A DNA stretch of 64,000 bases from NCBI RefSeq assembly GCF_001659785.1, contig NZ_CP015961.1, positions 372,001 through 436,000 on the forward strand, given 5' to 3'. Each line of letters starts with the position of its first letter. Positions within the stretch are counted from its first letter, which is position 1. Under the pieces are notes generated by a model, which saw nothing but the letters and a program-made list of their open reading frames with translations, ran no database searches and was not told the DNA's origin. This DNA comes from Dietzia timorensis (lineage in GTDB: Bacteria; Actinomycetota; Actinomycetes; Mycobacteriales; Mycobacteriaceae). A program made the translations under genes and the position numbers. Positions 42,709-51,981 of the stretch are shown here, piece by piece.

Positions 42709-42847
42709 CGATCCGCACCGTGGTGGCCTTGTCGTGTCGGACCGGGCGAGCACACTGACAAAGCAGGACAGGCAATGAACAAGCGGCCCGGACTTCCGTC
42801 AGGTGCGGTCGGGCCGTAACGGGACGAACGCCAACACGGGGGGCGTC

Positions 42848-43171
42848 ATGTGGGATCTGCAGACCGCGGTACAGGCCGTGGTGGTGGTCGCTGTGGCCTC
42901 GGTTTTGGTGCCGCCGCTGGCGCGCGGCATCGGAGGCATCTGCGCCGTGATCGGCTTCTGTGGGGTGACCCAGTCGAGCTCCTGGGCGCCGACGGTGATG
43001 GCGTTGGGGATGGTGGCGTGGTTTGTCGGGCACTGGTCGTTCGCCGTGCGCCACGATGTGCATTACCGGTCCCGTCTGGCGCTGGTGGTGATCGACAAGA
43101 CGCCACTGCGGTGGGCGATTCCGCGCTACTGGCAGCTGCGCCGCCAAAGACGCATCGCGGAAGCCCGCTGA
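42848..43171 (+). CDS. Small membrane protein, unknown
   Basis: 107 residues from the ATG at 42848. Two hydrophobic helices (residues ~7-30 and ~38-60), then a basic tail (YWQLRRQRRIAEAR). I do not recognise it. It follows the KfrA-like gene by 139 bp and ends just before a hairpin terminator, so it may be part of the same plasmid maintenance block. The size and topology resemble small conjugation or entry-exclusion proteins, but this is speculation. Confidence 0.6.
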   Translation: MWDLQTAVQAVVVVAVASVLVPPLARGIGGICAVIGFCGVTQSSSWAPTVMALGMVAWFVGHWSFAVRHDVHYRSRLALVVIDKTPLRWAIPRYWQLRRQRRIAEAR

Positions 43172-43190
43172 CACTTCCCACCCGACCGAA

Positions 43191-43229
43191 ACAGCAATGG
43201 CCCCACCGCTTCGGTGGGGCCATTGCTGT
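43191..43229. terminator. Bidirectional terminator between convergent genes
   Basis: ACAGCAATGGCCCCACCG (43191-43208) pairs perfectly with CGGTGGGGCCATTGCTGT (43212-43229) around a 3-base loop. It lies between the plus-strand membrane protein gene and the minus-strand HNH gene. Confidence 0.85.
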
Positions 43230-43247
43230 AGGTGTTTGGAGACGATT

Positions 43248-43760
43248 CTAGAACAGTGGCGGCTCGTCTAGGGGCGCGGTGTTGCCGCAAGCTTGGGCGT
43301 AAGCCTTGGCGTTCCAGCCGCCGGAGACCGCCTCGCGGACCGCGAGGGAGCGGGCGTGCCGGTCGTGGCGTTCGGTGGTGTTGCGGATGATCCCGGTACG
43401 CCCGCAGGCGACCGCGTAGAGCAGGTTCGCCGATTGGGTTGAGGCGATAAGATGGTCCGGGTCTAGGCGCACGCACAAGGGTTCATTGCAGCGGTGCTCA
43501 CCGATCGCCCCGTCGGTTAGTTCGCCGGCGACCAGGAGCGCGAAGCGGTGCGCGTACTCGGTTCTGCTGACGCCGCCTTGTCGCCAGGTGATACGTCCGT
43601 ATCCGTCGGAGATGGCGCCGGTCCAGATGTGGCATCCATTGCCCGGGGCGCGCACGACACGTGAGTAAAACGCGGCGATCGCCGCCGAGGTCGGAGGCAG
43701 TGTCGAGTCGTACGGCCTGGACCGCCTCGCAGCAGGTCGGGGCTGGGGACAGGCGTCCAT
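43248..43760 (-). CDS. HNH-family endonuclease
   Basis: 170 residues from the ATG at 43760 (the longer frame from 43874 would overlap the next gene by 71 bases). GCHIWTGAISDGYGRITW, EYAHRFALLVAGELTDG, and GEHRCNEPLCVRLDPDHLIA give the zinc-finger-like HNH pattern (Cys, His-Arg-Cys, Cys, His). It is of the small HNH type found in phage and plasmid DNA, probably a homing or defence nuclease. Confidence 0.75.
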   Translation of the reverse strand: MDACPQPRPAARRSRPYDSTLPPTSAAIAAFYSRVVRAPGNGCHIWTGAISDGYGRITWRQGGVSRTEYAHRFALLVAGELTDGAIGEHRCNEPLCVRLDPDHLIASTQSANLLYAVACGRTGIIRNTTERHDRHARSLAVREAVSGGWNAKAYAQACGNTAPLDEPPLF

Positions 43761-43803
43761 TCCCGGCAGCGGGATGTCCTCGAACCACCGGCCCGAGGAA
43801 GAC

Positions 43804-44172
43804 TCAGGGCTGCTGCTCACCGTTGGTGTCCGCCGAGGTCTGATCCGCCGCTGGCGTGTCACCGCCGTCGGCATCGTTGACCGTGTCGTCGGTGTCGGTG
43901 GTGTTGTCCTTGGCGGCGCGGATCGCCGCCCCGACCTCGCGGGCGGACAGTCCGGTCATCTCCGCCAGGTCGGCCTGCGCCACACCCAGGTCCCGAAGCT
44001 CGACCAGCGCATCGCCGAGGGCGATCTGCGCGTCATTGCGGGCGTCGATCGCCGAGAACACCGCGACCAGCTTGGCCTCACGCTTGCGTGCCCGCTCCAG
44101 CTCGTCGGCCATCGCCTGACGAGCGCGGGCCCGTGCAGTCTGTGAACGTGAATCAGTCTTGGTAGCCGCCAT
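43804..44172 (-). CDS. Small protein with helix-turn-helix segment, unknown
   Basis: 122 residues from the ATG at 44172 (MAATKTDSRS). A helical Arg/Ala/Glu-rich first half is followed by LRDLGVAQADLAEMTGLSAR, a helix-turn-helix-like segment, and an acidic Asp/Thr tail (TDTDDTVNDADGGD). It may be a regulator of the HNH gene it precedes by 43 bases. The same frame is open farther upstream, but the ATG chosen gives a normal start. Confidence 0.6.
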   Translation of the reverse strand: MAATKTDSRSQTARARARQAMADELERARKREAKLVAVFSAIDARNDAQIALGDALVELRDLGVAQADLAEMTGLSAREVGAAIRAAKDNTTDTDDTVNDADGGDTPAADQTSADTNGEQQP

Positions 44173-44212
44173 GACACCCGACCCTATTGCCCCACCCATC
44201 GTGCCGCAATGC

Positions 44213-44812
44213 TCAACCAGCACACCGTCTGGCCGATCCCGCTGTCACCGTCGCCGTTCGTCCCCGATCCGGTCGCACGTTCCGTGCTCCTTGATCCTCG
44301 CCTTCGCTCGTCTCAAACAGCCACACACAGTAGGCACTTCTAGTGAGCGATGGGAAACAGCTGGTCAGCGCCCTGCGTCCTCGTGGGGCGTAGACGCCCC
44401 GCACGAGGCCGCATACGCTGGAGGCTGTGATGAGTCTCCGAGCTCGGTTCATGGCGACCTCGAACTCGGCGGTCATGCCGAGTACCTGGAACATCATGGC
44501 ACCGACCGGGTCGGCGGGGTCGTAGGTAGTCCTCCCGACAGTCAGTGATGCGCCCTCTCTCCGGATCTGGTCCGCGATGTCGAGCAGGTCGCGCAGCGAT
44601 CGTCCGAGACGGTCGAGCTTGGTTACCACGAACTCGTCGCCATCTCGCAGTTCAGCCAGCGCCCGATCCAGCGCCGGGCGCTGACGGCGCCGGCCACTGA
44701 CACCGCGGTCGAGGTGTATCCGCCGGCGATCAACGCCGAGCTCGATCAGTGCCTGTCGTTGGGTCTCGACGTTCTGTTCGTCGGTAGACACCCGCCCGTA
44801 CCCGATCTTCAC
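44213..44812 (-). pseudogene. Serine resolvase with lost C-terminus
   Basis: Residues 1-115 are a normal resolvase domain (MKIGYGRVSTDEQNVETQRQ, TKLDRLGRSLRDLLDIADQI, MMFQVLGMTAEFE). From about 44465 downward the frame becomes unrelated (ASSVCGLVRGVYAPRGRRA and on), so the E helix and DNA-binding helix-turn-helix are missing. The join may be a deletion or a frameshift. The gene overlaps nothing functional downstream. Confidence 0.75.
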
Positions 44813-45047
44813 CCCAGCAGTGTTGCATATGCCTGTGATTTATCCACTCATATTGCGCTACATGTCATTGATGCAGCGGCATGAGTCGCCGTTAGGGTCC
44901 GAGCTGCGCGAGTCTCCGCCCGGGGGCTTGCTCACGGCGTGTCGCGTTAGACGATCGTCAAATGCGACACCAGACTGACGGCCCATGGTGACCTGGGGGA
45001 GTTGCCACAATCCCCAGTGCCCTTCGCGGCAGTTCGGCTTTGGGTGT
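44813..45047. other. Non-coding stretch upstream of the resolvase fragment
   Basis: Should hold the resolvase promoter and possibly a res site; AT-richer motifs (TGATTTATCCACTCATATTG around 44834) are there. No gene is seen. Confidence 0.4.
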
Positions 45048-45275
45048 TTAGGTTGGCCCATCCCTGTTGCCGTCGGGCGCGGGACGTTTGCTCTCGGCGT
45101 CAGTTGCCGCCACCCAGACTCTGTTCTCTTCACCCTCCGCGAGAATGCGAGTGGCACGGGCGTCCGGGTCTCCCGGGCTGAGCGCTACGATGCCGTCGTC
45201 GACGTAGTCGACGACGGCATCAAGGAACGCTGCGACCTGGCCAAGGTGGTGTTCTTCTCCATCCAACTCGATGTT
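45048..45275 (-). pseudogene. Unknown gene fragment cut by IS1380 copy B
   Basis: About 75 residues, LNIELDGEEHHLGQVAAFLD then AVVDYVDDGIVALSPGD, ending RPAPDGNRDGPT and a stop. It looks like a natural protein end (acidic, regular) but I do not recognise it. Its start lies beyond the IS, or was lost. A 33-bp near-perfect palindrome (45189-45221) is embedded in the DAVVDYVDDG-coding part. Confidence 0.45.
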
Positions 45276-45278
45276 TAG

Positions 45279-46940
45279 CCTGGGTGTTTCATGGGGATCT
45301 GCGGATCGCTGGGCGAAAATAGACCGAAGTGCTTCCTGAGCAGGGGAAACTGGGACTTGTCTAAGGTTCCATGTTCTCCAGCAGAAAGCACTCGGTAGGT
45401 GAAGCGTACTTCGTGGTCGGCCGGTCTGTCCGTTACTGCTGATGGTGTCGGGGTGATCGCCCACGCCGGGGCCATCGTGCCTCGACTTCTGGCTGATCAG
45501 GTCGGTCTGACCGCCGAGCTGTCAGGGGCCATGGCTCGCCGACAATTCATCCCGATCCACGACCGCGGCCGTGTGCTGATCGACACCGCGGTGATGCTCG
45601 CCGATGGCGGCGAGTCCATCTCCGACATCGGCGTCCTGCGCCACCAATCCGGGGCCCTGGGCCCGGTCGCCTCGGCGCCGACGGTGTGGCGCACACTCGA
45701 TGAGGTCACTGCCGGCAAGCGCAAGAAGATCCAGGTCGCGCGTGCCCGCACGCGGCGGCACGTGTGGTCCCAACTGCCCGGCGGAGTACCCGCATCGGCG
45801 TGTGCGGGGCGGGATCTGGGATCGACGGTCGTGCTCGATGTGGATGCCACCATCGTGGTCACCCACAGCGAGAAGGAACATGCAACTCCGACATATAAGC
45901 GCACGTTCGGGTACCACCCGATCGGCGTGTGGTGCGACAACACAGAAGAGTTTCTCGCCGCGAGCTTGCGCCCGGGCAACGCCGGGTCGAACACCGCTGC
46001 CGACCACATCGACGTCCTGGGCCAGGCCATCGCGCAGATCCCCGCCAGTCATCGGCGTGATCTGCTGATCCGCTCCGACGGTGCCGGCGCCTCCCACGAC
46101 TTGCTGGAGTGGATCACCGAGCAGAACCGCGTTCGTGGTCGACAGGTGGAGTACTCGGTCGGCTTCGCTATCACTGCCCCGATTCGCCGGGCCATCGCGA
46201 CCTGCCCCGAAGCCGCGTGGGGACCAGCGCTCAACCCCAACGGGGACATCCGCGACGGGGCCGACATCGCGGAGCTGACCGGGTTCCTCGCTCCCGGGAT
46301 GCTCGCAAAGTGGCCAGACGGGATGCGGGTGATCGTACGCCGCGAGCGGCCCCACCCCGGCGCCCAGTTGTCGATGTTCGAGGAGATCGATGGATGGCGC
46401 TACCAGGCTTTTGTCACCAACACCGCCACCGGCCAGCTGCAGTTTCTTGAAGCCAGGCATCGGGCTCACGCCCGGGTCGAGGACCGCATCCGCCACGCCA
46501 AAGACACCGGCCTGGGCAGGCTTCCCTCGCGGGAGTTCGCTCTCAACCAGGCTTGGCTGGTGGCGGTGATGATCGCCGCAGATCTGGTGGCGTGGACTCG
46601 GATGCTGGCCTGCACCGGCGACGCCGCAGTTCTGGCCTTGTGCGAGCCCAAAGCGCTGCGCTACCGCTTCCTTCACGTGGCAGCCCGACTGGTCCGTAGT
46701 GGCCGGCGGCGGCGCGTGAAGATTCCCGAAACATGGCCGTGGGCCACCGCCATCGTCGCAGTGTTCAACACGATCGCCGCGATCCCAAAACCCGCCTGAC
46801 CTCACCTGCCCGCCCACGACATCACCACCCGGAGACCCGCCCACCGGCAGCGCCAGCCGGCACACACGCACGCCCACACGCGAAAACAAGCCCGCCGTCA
46901 CCCGACAGCAGCAGTCACACCGGCCCGTGAATCAGCGGGG
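45279..46940 (+). mobile_element. IS1380-family element, copy B (1662 bp), TTAG target duplication
   Basis: Flanked by TTAG at 45275-45278 and 46941-46944. Inverted ends are CCTGGGTGTTTCATGGGG (left) and, reversed, CCCCGCTGATTCACGGG (right). The internal sequence is close to copy A. Confidence 0.9.
45399..46799 (+). CDS. IS1380-family transposase (copy B)
   Basis: 466 residues from a GTG start. It has the same catalytic segments as copy A (VVLDVDATIVVTHSEKE, RSDGAGASHDLLEWI, VEDRIRHAKDTGLGRLPS). It differs from A at scattered positions, such as HATPTYKRTF for AAPTYKRTF and LAPGMLAKWP for LSQRMLAKWP. It appears intact and is the probable source or sibling of copy A. Confidence 0.93.
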   Translation: MKRTSWSAGLSVTADGVGVIAHAGAIVPRLLADQVGLTAELSGAMARRQFIPIHDRGRVLIDTAVMLADGGESISDIGVLRHQSGALGPVASAPTVWRTLDEVTAGKRKKIQVARARTRRHVWSQLPGGVPASACAGRDLGSTVVLDVDATIVVTHSEKEHATPTYKRTFGYHPIGVWCDNTEEFLAASLRPGNAGSNTAADHIDVLGQAIAQIPASHRRDLLIRSDGAGASHDLLEWITEQNRVRGRQVEYSVGFAITAPIRRAIATCPEAAWGPALNPNGDIRDGADIAELTGFLAPGMLAKWPDGMRVIVRRERPHPGAQLSMFEEIDGWRYQAFVTNTATGQLQFLEARHRAHARVEDRIRHAKDTGLGRLPSREFALNQAWLVAVMIAADLVAWTRMLACTGDAAVLALCEPKALRYRFLHVAARLVRSGRRRRVKIPETWPWATAIVAVFNTIAAIPKPA

Positions 46941-47062
46941 TTAGAGTGGTGTAACTCGGTGGCCGAGATCGTCTCCGACATCCGTGTCGTTGACGGATGT
47001 AGAGCGGCCACCGTGTGATCCATCGAGTCAACCTTCCAAAGAATCCTCGAGGAGTCATCACG

Positions 47063-47398
47063 ATGACCGCACCCCATATTGTCGACCCGGCAGGCCTGCT
47101 TGGCCAAGCCCTCACAGAGGCGTCTCCAGATCTGATGCGTGAGCTGCAGCAGACCATGATCAACGCCCTGCTGTCCGCGGACGCCGATGCCGTCTGCGGC
47201 GCCGAGTGGAACGCCCGCTCGGAGCAGCGCACCAACCACCGCAATGGCTACCGCCACCGGCCCCTGGATACGCGGGTCGGCACCGTTGATGTCGCCGTCC
47301 CGAAGCTGCGCTTGGGCAGCTACTTCCCCGAGTGGCTGCTCGAGCGCCGCAAGCGGGCCGAGTCCGCGCTGATCACGGTCGTGGCGGACTGCTACCTG
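47063..47398 (+). pseudogene. IS256-family transposase, N-terminal fragment
   Basis: The frame MTAPHIVDPAGLLGQALTEA continues through NHRNGYRHRPLDTRVGTVDV, VPKLRLGSYFPEWLLERRKR and AESALITVVADCYL. This is the usual first ~112 residues of an actinobacterial IS256 (mutator) transposase. After 47398 the sequence no longer matches. The DDE residues are missing. An AGGAG site precedes the ATG. Confidence 0.85.
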
Positions 47399-47727
47399 CG
47401 TTCCGGGCACCGCGCCGGGAGCGGTCGAGTGGAGGAGGTTGTCGTGCCGGGGCAGGACGACCGGCACGCGGCCATCTCCCAGACTGAACCCCCCGGCCGC
47501 CGGCTCGTGGAGGAGAGCGGTGGTGATTGTCTGGCGGACGCCCGGGGCTGCCTCGCCCAGCGCATTTCTTGAGCTATCACTCGGCGGGCGGCGCAGGAAC
47601 GAAGGATCCTTTCGATGGACCGCTGAGGTAGGTACATGCCTGCATGAACGAATGTATAGTCACGTAACCGCATGCCCGTCCAACCGGAAACCGCGCAGAT
47701 TGCTGCGACGCCGATTCAGGAGATGTC
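47399..47727. other. Stretch between IS256 fragment and BtrH-like gene
   Basis: 329 bp without a recognisable gene. Its right part (47640-47700) is AT-richer, with CATGCCTGCATGAACGAATG, and probably contains the promoter of the BtrH-like gene. An AGGAG site is just before its ATG. Confidence 0.45.
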
Positions 47728-48834
47728 ATGTCAGTCGAGGTCCCTACCCGTCATCCAGAGCCGCGACGAGTCCTACTGGACTATCCCCACCGTCAGGCAG
47801 GGCATTGTGGTTCCGGAGCGCTGAGAGACCTCCTGGAGTGGGCCGGTCTGGGCTGGGACGAGGTGCCGAGCGAAGGTCTGGTCTTCGGAATGGGCGGTGG
47901 TCTCGGCTTCACCTACCTGCGGGCACCGGGTCTCGCCCCTCCCATCTACTTCGTCGGGCGTAGCAGCGACCTCGAGGTCGACCTTCTCGCCAGGCTGGGT
48001 GCAGAGGTCGACGTTCGGGGAACCGACGATCCCGAGACCGGCTGGGGCTGGGTCCGCCGCGAACTCCAGCAAGGCCGTCCCGTGCTGATGTGGGCCGACA
48101 TTTCTGAGCTGCCCTACCTCAATGTCCGCCTTCAGATGAGTCGGCACGACATCGTCGTGATCGGTTACGAAGACGACACCGAGACGGCTTTCGTGGTGGA
48201 CAACGACCGAGCCGAGATGCAGAAAGTCCCCTACGAGGCTCTTGCGCGGGCGCGCGCGTCCCGATCGTTCCCCGTGCCCACGAGGCACACCACGTACTTC
48301 GTGAACTGGCCCCAGATCCTGCCCGATCTCCGCCAGACTGCGGCTTCGGCCCTCGTGGCCTCGGTCGAAAACATGCAGGCGGCGACAACCGCGATTATTC
48401 CGGACGCGTCGGTGCTACCGCCGGATGCCGTTGCCGCTGCCGGGATCAGTGGAGTCACGGTCTTCGCCGAGGATGTCGACCGGTGGCCGGGGCTCATGCC
48501 CGAACCGGAACTGGACATCGCGCTGCGTTCTCTCCACGCCTTTGTAGAGAAGGCAGGCACGGGCGGCGGCCTGTTCCGCCGGTTGCAGGCACAGTTCTGT
48601 GGCGACGTGGCCCGGCTAACGGAGTCCGCGGAGATGGCGAAGGCCGGAACTGCGCTCTTGCGCTGCGCGGACACGTGGTCGGCTCTGGCTGCGGCCGGCC
48701 GTAGCGACGGATCGACGCTCGATCGCTGGCGACGGGTCAATGAACTCGCCGCGACGCTTCCCCGCGACGAAGGCCATGCCATCTCTCACATGCGCAAAGC
48801 GGCGGGGGAACTGGGGATGGGTGACCCATTGTAG
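47728..48834 (+). CDS. BtrH-like protein (BtrH N-terminal domain plus DUF4872-like region)
   Basis: 368 residues. The N-terminal segment HCGSGALRDLLEWAGLGWDE followed by GLVFGMGGGLGFTYLR is the BtrH_N signature. Cys in HCGS is the likely nucleophile of a papain-like fold, and MSRHDIVVIGYEDDTETAFV supplies the matching His/Asp region. The second half is helical, as in DUF4872. BtrH transfers an acyl group from a carrier protein in butirosin synthesis. No carrier protein or synthetase is nearby, so the substrate here is unknown. It is isolated between IS fragments, a sign of recent transfer. Confidence 0.75.
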   Translation: MSVEVPTRHPEPRRVLLDYPHRQAGHCGSGALRDLLEWAGLGWDEVPSEGLVFGMGGGLGFTYLRAPGLAPPIYFVGRSSDLEVDLLARLGAEVDVRGTDDPETGWGWVRRELQQGRPVLMWADISELPYLNVRLQMSRHDIVVIGYEDDTETAFVVDNDRAEMQKVPYEALARARASRSFPVPTRHTTYFVNWPQILPDLRQTAASALVASVENMQAATTAIIPDASVLPPDAVAAAGISGVTVFAEDVDRWPGLMPEPELDIALRSLHAFVEKAGTGGGLFRRLQAQFCGDVARLTESAEMAKAGTALLRCADTWSALAAAGRSDGSTLDRWRRVNELAATLPRDEGHAISHMRKAAGELGMGDPL

Positions 48835-48873
48835 GCAAGTCGGCGAACGCAGCAAGCGAGCACCACTGCCGGG

Positions 48874-49344
48874 TTGCAGCAGCAAATCTGCGGCCACCGC
48901 GGACGTAAAGGCGACCCGCTCTACGGGATCCGCACCATCATCCGCTGCGACCCGGCACGGCTGACCGAGCGGCAGTGGCGACGGTTCAATGACGCATTGG
49001 CCGCCGACCCCCGGCACGAGGAACTGTTCCTCGCCTGGCAGATCGCCCACGAACTCCGACAGGCCTACCACCATAAAGACCTGCCAGCCGGGCGCAGCGC
49101 TGCGGAGAAGATACTCGCGACCTTGCCGTCCTGCCCGATCCCAGAGATCGCCCGCCTCGGCCGCACTCTTCGCAAGTGGAAGGACTCCTTCCTCGCCTAC
49201 TGGACCACTGACCGATCCAACAATGGTGGAACCGAAGCGATCAACGGCCTCATCGAACTCCACCGGCGCCTGGCCCGCGGCTACCGCAACCGCGACAACT
49301 ACCGCCTGCGGATGCTCCTCATCGCCGGCGGGCTACGGACCTGA
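48874..49344 (+). pseudogene. ISL3-type transposase, C-terminal fragment (different from the 49377 element)
   Basis: About 155 residues: QQQICGHRGRKGDPLYGIRT, then RLTERQWRRFNDALAADPRH and GGTEAINGLIELHRRLARGY with RNRDNYRLRMLLIAGG. It follows the pattern of the ISL3 C-terminus (GDPLYGIR.., EAING) but is only distantly like the minus-strand copies. The upstream half is missing; it begins abruptly after the BtrH-like gene. Confidence 0.75.
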
Positions 49345-49389
49345 CCCCACACTCAGATGCGAAGAGCCCCTTATCCGGCCCTTCCGGAA

Positions 49390-49608
49390 TCAGAGTGCAT
49401 TGATCCGGTCGTGAAGCTGACCGGAGTGGATCAGTGACCGCAAGATGTAGTGCTTGAGGTTGCGGAAGCCCAGGGCGATTCCGCGGAGGTGTTCGAGGCG
49501 TCCGTTGATGGCCTTGACGGGGCCGTTGGAGGCGCCCACGTCGAAGTAGGCGAGGATCTCGCGGTGCCGCTTCCATAGCGACCGGCCCAGCTGGGCGAGC
49601 TCGGGCAG
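49390..49608 (-). pseudogene. ISL3 transposase (copy 2), C-terminal exon-like part
   Basis: Encodes ELAQLGRSLWKRHREILAYF onward to HDRINAL, the last ~70 residues of the transposase whose main part is at 50884-51981. It is separated by the IS3 element. In-frame continuity would be restored by its removal (LPELAQ after PTE). Confidence 0.85.
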
Positions 49609-50883
49609 TGGACCGTTCCCGCTCTGGTGGACACCCGGAGATGAGCGGTGAGTTCCCCCAAGATAGAGGGAGCGGATTATGGGATCTACTCGTCGGAGCT
49701 TCACTGCCGAGTACAAGGCCAACGCGGTAAGTTTGGTCATCGATGATGGCCGTGCGATCGCCGAAGTTGCACGCAGTATCGGCGTTCACGAGATGACGTT
49801 GGGGAAATGGGTGAAGAAGACTCGAGACGAGGGAAACGGTGAGTCTGACCGCCCGTTGAATGAGGACGAGCGGGCGGAACTCGAGCGCCTTCGCGAAGAA
49901 GTGAAGCACGCCCGGATGGAGGTGGAGTTCGCAAAAAAAGTAGCGACCTGGTTCGCGAAAGACCCGCGGTGAAATTCGCGGCTATCGCGGACTGGGCTGA
50001 ATCCGATTCATATACGGTCACGTTCATGTGTGCTCAACTCGGCGTATCGACTTCTGGCTACTACAAGTGGCGCGGCAAGTCGCGCTCAGCTCGAGACCTC
50101 CGAGACGACGAGTTAACAGCGCTGATCGAGTACCACTACGAGCACCTCAACGGCCGTCCCGGCGTTCGGCGCATGCGTGCGGAACTCGCCGCCGGCGGCC
50201 ACCGGGTCTCGCACAAGCGGGTGTGGCGGCTCATGAAGGTCGCAGGTCTGGAAGGCCGCCACCCGAAGGCGTGGAAACGCACCACCGTCGCCGGAGACAG
50301 CCCCGTTGGGGCACCTGACCTCATCGGCCGCGACTTCACGGCGGCCGAGGCGAACACCAAATGGTGCGGCGATATTACTTACGTACGGACCTGGAACGGC
50401 TGGGCGTACCTGGCCACCGTCATCGATCTGCACTCCCGGATGGTCGTCGGATGGGCCGTGGCCGACCACATGCGAACCGAGCTGGTCACCGACGCACTGG
50501 ACATGGCCATCGCTCGTCGTCGACCACCCGGAAAAGTCATATTCCACAGCGATCGCGGAACTCAATACACGTCCACCGACTTCGATAAGTACTGCACGAA
50601 AAACAATATCCGACGATCATTGGGGCGCACTGGCATTTGTTTCGACAACGCGGTCGCAGAATCATTCTTCGCGAGCTACAAGAAGGAACTCATTCACACG
50701 CGCCCGTGGCCCACTCTAAAAGCACTCAAAAAGAGCACATTCACCTGGATTGAGGAGTACTACAATAGGGCCCGACGACATTCCACACTGGGCTATTTGA
50801 CACCAGCCGAGTTTGAACTAGGATTCAGAGACATATACGACTCGCCGCTTAATTGCAGTGGCCACTTTAGCGGGAACACTCCA
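49609..50883 (+). mobile_element. IS3-family element (1275 bp) with CAG target duplication
   Basis: Ends TGGACCGTTCCCGCT (left) and AGCGGGAACACTCCA (right) are imperfect inverted repeats. CAG flanks at 49606-49608 and 50884-50886 are the 3-bp duplication expected for this family. It carries the two overlapping genes orfA and orfB. Confidence 0.92.
49679..49972 (+). CDS. IS3-family transposase OrfA
   Basis: 97 residues. An N-terminal helix-turn-helix (FTAEYKANAVSLVIDDGRAI, AEVARSIGVHEMTLGKWV) is followed by a leucine-zipper-like helix (ELERLREEVKHARMEVEFAK). A run of seven A's at 49933-49939 lies near the end. Slipping back one base there gives VEFAKKSSDLVRERPAVKF, a direct fusion to OrfB, the normal way these elements make the full transposase. 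Confidence 0.92.
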   Translation: MGSTRRSFTAEYKANAVSLVIDDGRAIAEVARSIGVHEMTLGKWVKKTRDEGNGESDRPLNEDERAELERLREEVKHARMEVEFAKKVATWFAKDPR

Positions 50884-51075
50884 CAGTTCGGTGGGCACCC
50901 CGGCCCGGATCGAGCGCAGGAGCTTGTACATCGCGATCTTGCCCTCCCGCTTGCCCGAGGCCTCGTAGGCGGCGATGAGTCGCTGGTAGACGCTGTAGGT
51001 GACCTCCACCGCCGCGTGCGCGTCATTGGCGGTGAACGCCTTGAACAGGCGGACCTTCTGCTTGTCGGTCAGTAG
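49969..51075 (+). CDS. IS3-family transposase OrfB (DDE), reading out of the element
   Basis: The catalytic core is complete: WCGDITYVRTWNGWAYLATV (first Asp), VIFHSDRGTQYTSTDFDKYC (second Asp) and FDNAVAESFFASYKKELIHT (Glu). The frame starts at a GTG inside the orfA end, so it is made mainly by the -1 frameshift. It has no stop before the right end of the IS at 50883 and runs ~64 codons into the ISL3 sequence. The extra tail is non-native. Confidence 0.88.
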   Translation: MKFAAIADWAESDSYTVTFMCAQLGVSTSGYYKWRGKSRSARDLRDDELTALIEYHYEHLNGRPGVRRMRAELAAGGHRVSHKRVWRLMKVAGLEGRHPKAWKRTTVAGDSPVGAPDLIGRDFTAAEANTKWCGDITYVRTWNGWAYLATVIDLHSRMVVGWAVADHMRTELVTDALDMAIARRRPPGKVIFHSDRGTQYTSTDFDKYCTKNNIRRSLGRTGICFDNAVAESFFASYKKELIHTRPWPTLKALKKSTFTWIEEYYNRARRHSTLGYLTPAEFELGFRDIYDSPLNCSGHFSGNTPQFGGHPGPDRAQELVHRDLALPLARGLVGGDESLVDAVGDLHRRVRVIGGERLEQADLLLVGQ

Positions 51076-51981
51076 CTCAGCGCGGGTGCGCAGGGTGCGG
51101 CGGATGCCGTACAGCGGATCGCCGGTCCGTCCCCGGTGTCCGGTGGTGGCCTGCTGGATGCGTTGGCGGCACACGGTGAGCTTGTCGGCGGCCAGGTGCA
51201 CGACGTGGAATGGGTCCATCACCGTGCGTGCTTCGGGGACGGCTTTGGCGGCGGCGGTGTGGTAGCCGGCGAATCCGTCCATCGTGACCACCTTGACTCG
51301 GTCTCGAAAAGCCTGGTCGCGGGCGTTGAGCCACTCGGTGAGGACCTTCGCCGAGCGCCCGGGGATCATGTCCAGCAGACGAGACGGGCCGGTGCCGTCC
51401 ACGACCGGGGTGAGGTCGACGAGAACGGTGACGAATGAGGACGTGCCGTCGCCGCGGACGTGCTTCCATTTGTGCTCATCGACCCCGAGAATGCGGACGC
51501 CGTCGAAGTGTCCGGGCTGGTCGTAGACCATGGCGCGGGTCTCGGTGACCGCCAGGTCGTTGACCAGGTCCCAGCCCAGCCCGAGGGCCTTCGCGACGGC
51601 GGACACGCTGGTGCGGTCGATCGCCAGGCGCTGCAGGATCCAGCGGCTGCAGCGGCGGGTGGTCTTGGCCCGCGGCTTAGCCAACGCCGGCATCCGCTGC
51701 TGGAAAATCCGCGTCTCGCATTCGATGTTGTCGCAGGTGAAGCGGGGTATGCGTACGTGCAGTCTGGTGGGATGGCCGACGATCGGTAGATCCGTGACCT
51801 TCCGCTGGACGTGGTCACGCAGCCTCCCCTCCGTCCCGCAGTCGGCGCACACCGGGTCCAGCGTGACCGGGGAGCAGAACAGGTGCGTGAACTCGTCGGC
51901 CACCGCGGCGTCGGTGATGGTGACCCCGAGCTCGACGGTGCGGCAGATGGTGTCGGCAAGCAGGCTGGCGGTAGCGTTCAA
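50884..51981 (-). pseudogene. ISL3 transposase (copy 2), main part
   Basis: Residues 1 to ~366 of the transposase. The N-terminal zinc site (CADCGTEGRLRDH, CDNIECETRIF) precedes a helix-turn-helix. DDE-core segments are VRILGVDEHKWKHVRGDG and VTMDGFAGYHTAAAKAVPEA, then the insertion point. Beyond PTE the frame runs into the IS3 end. Only after excision of that IS would a full ~436-residue ISL3 transposase exist. Confidence 0.88.

Noticed and set aside
45522-46901. 459-codon minus-strand frame in IS1380 copy B
   Set aside because: Antisense shadow of the transposase, with Gly/His/Asp-rich composition.
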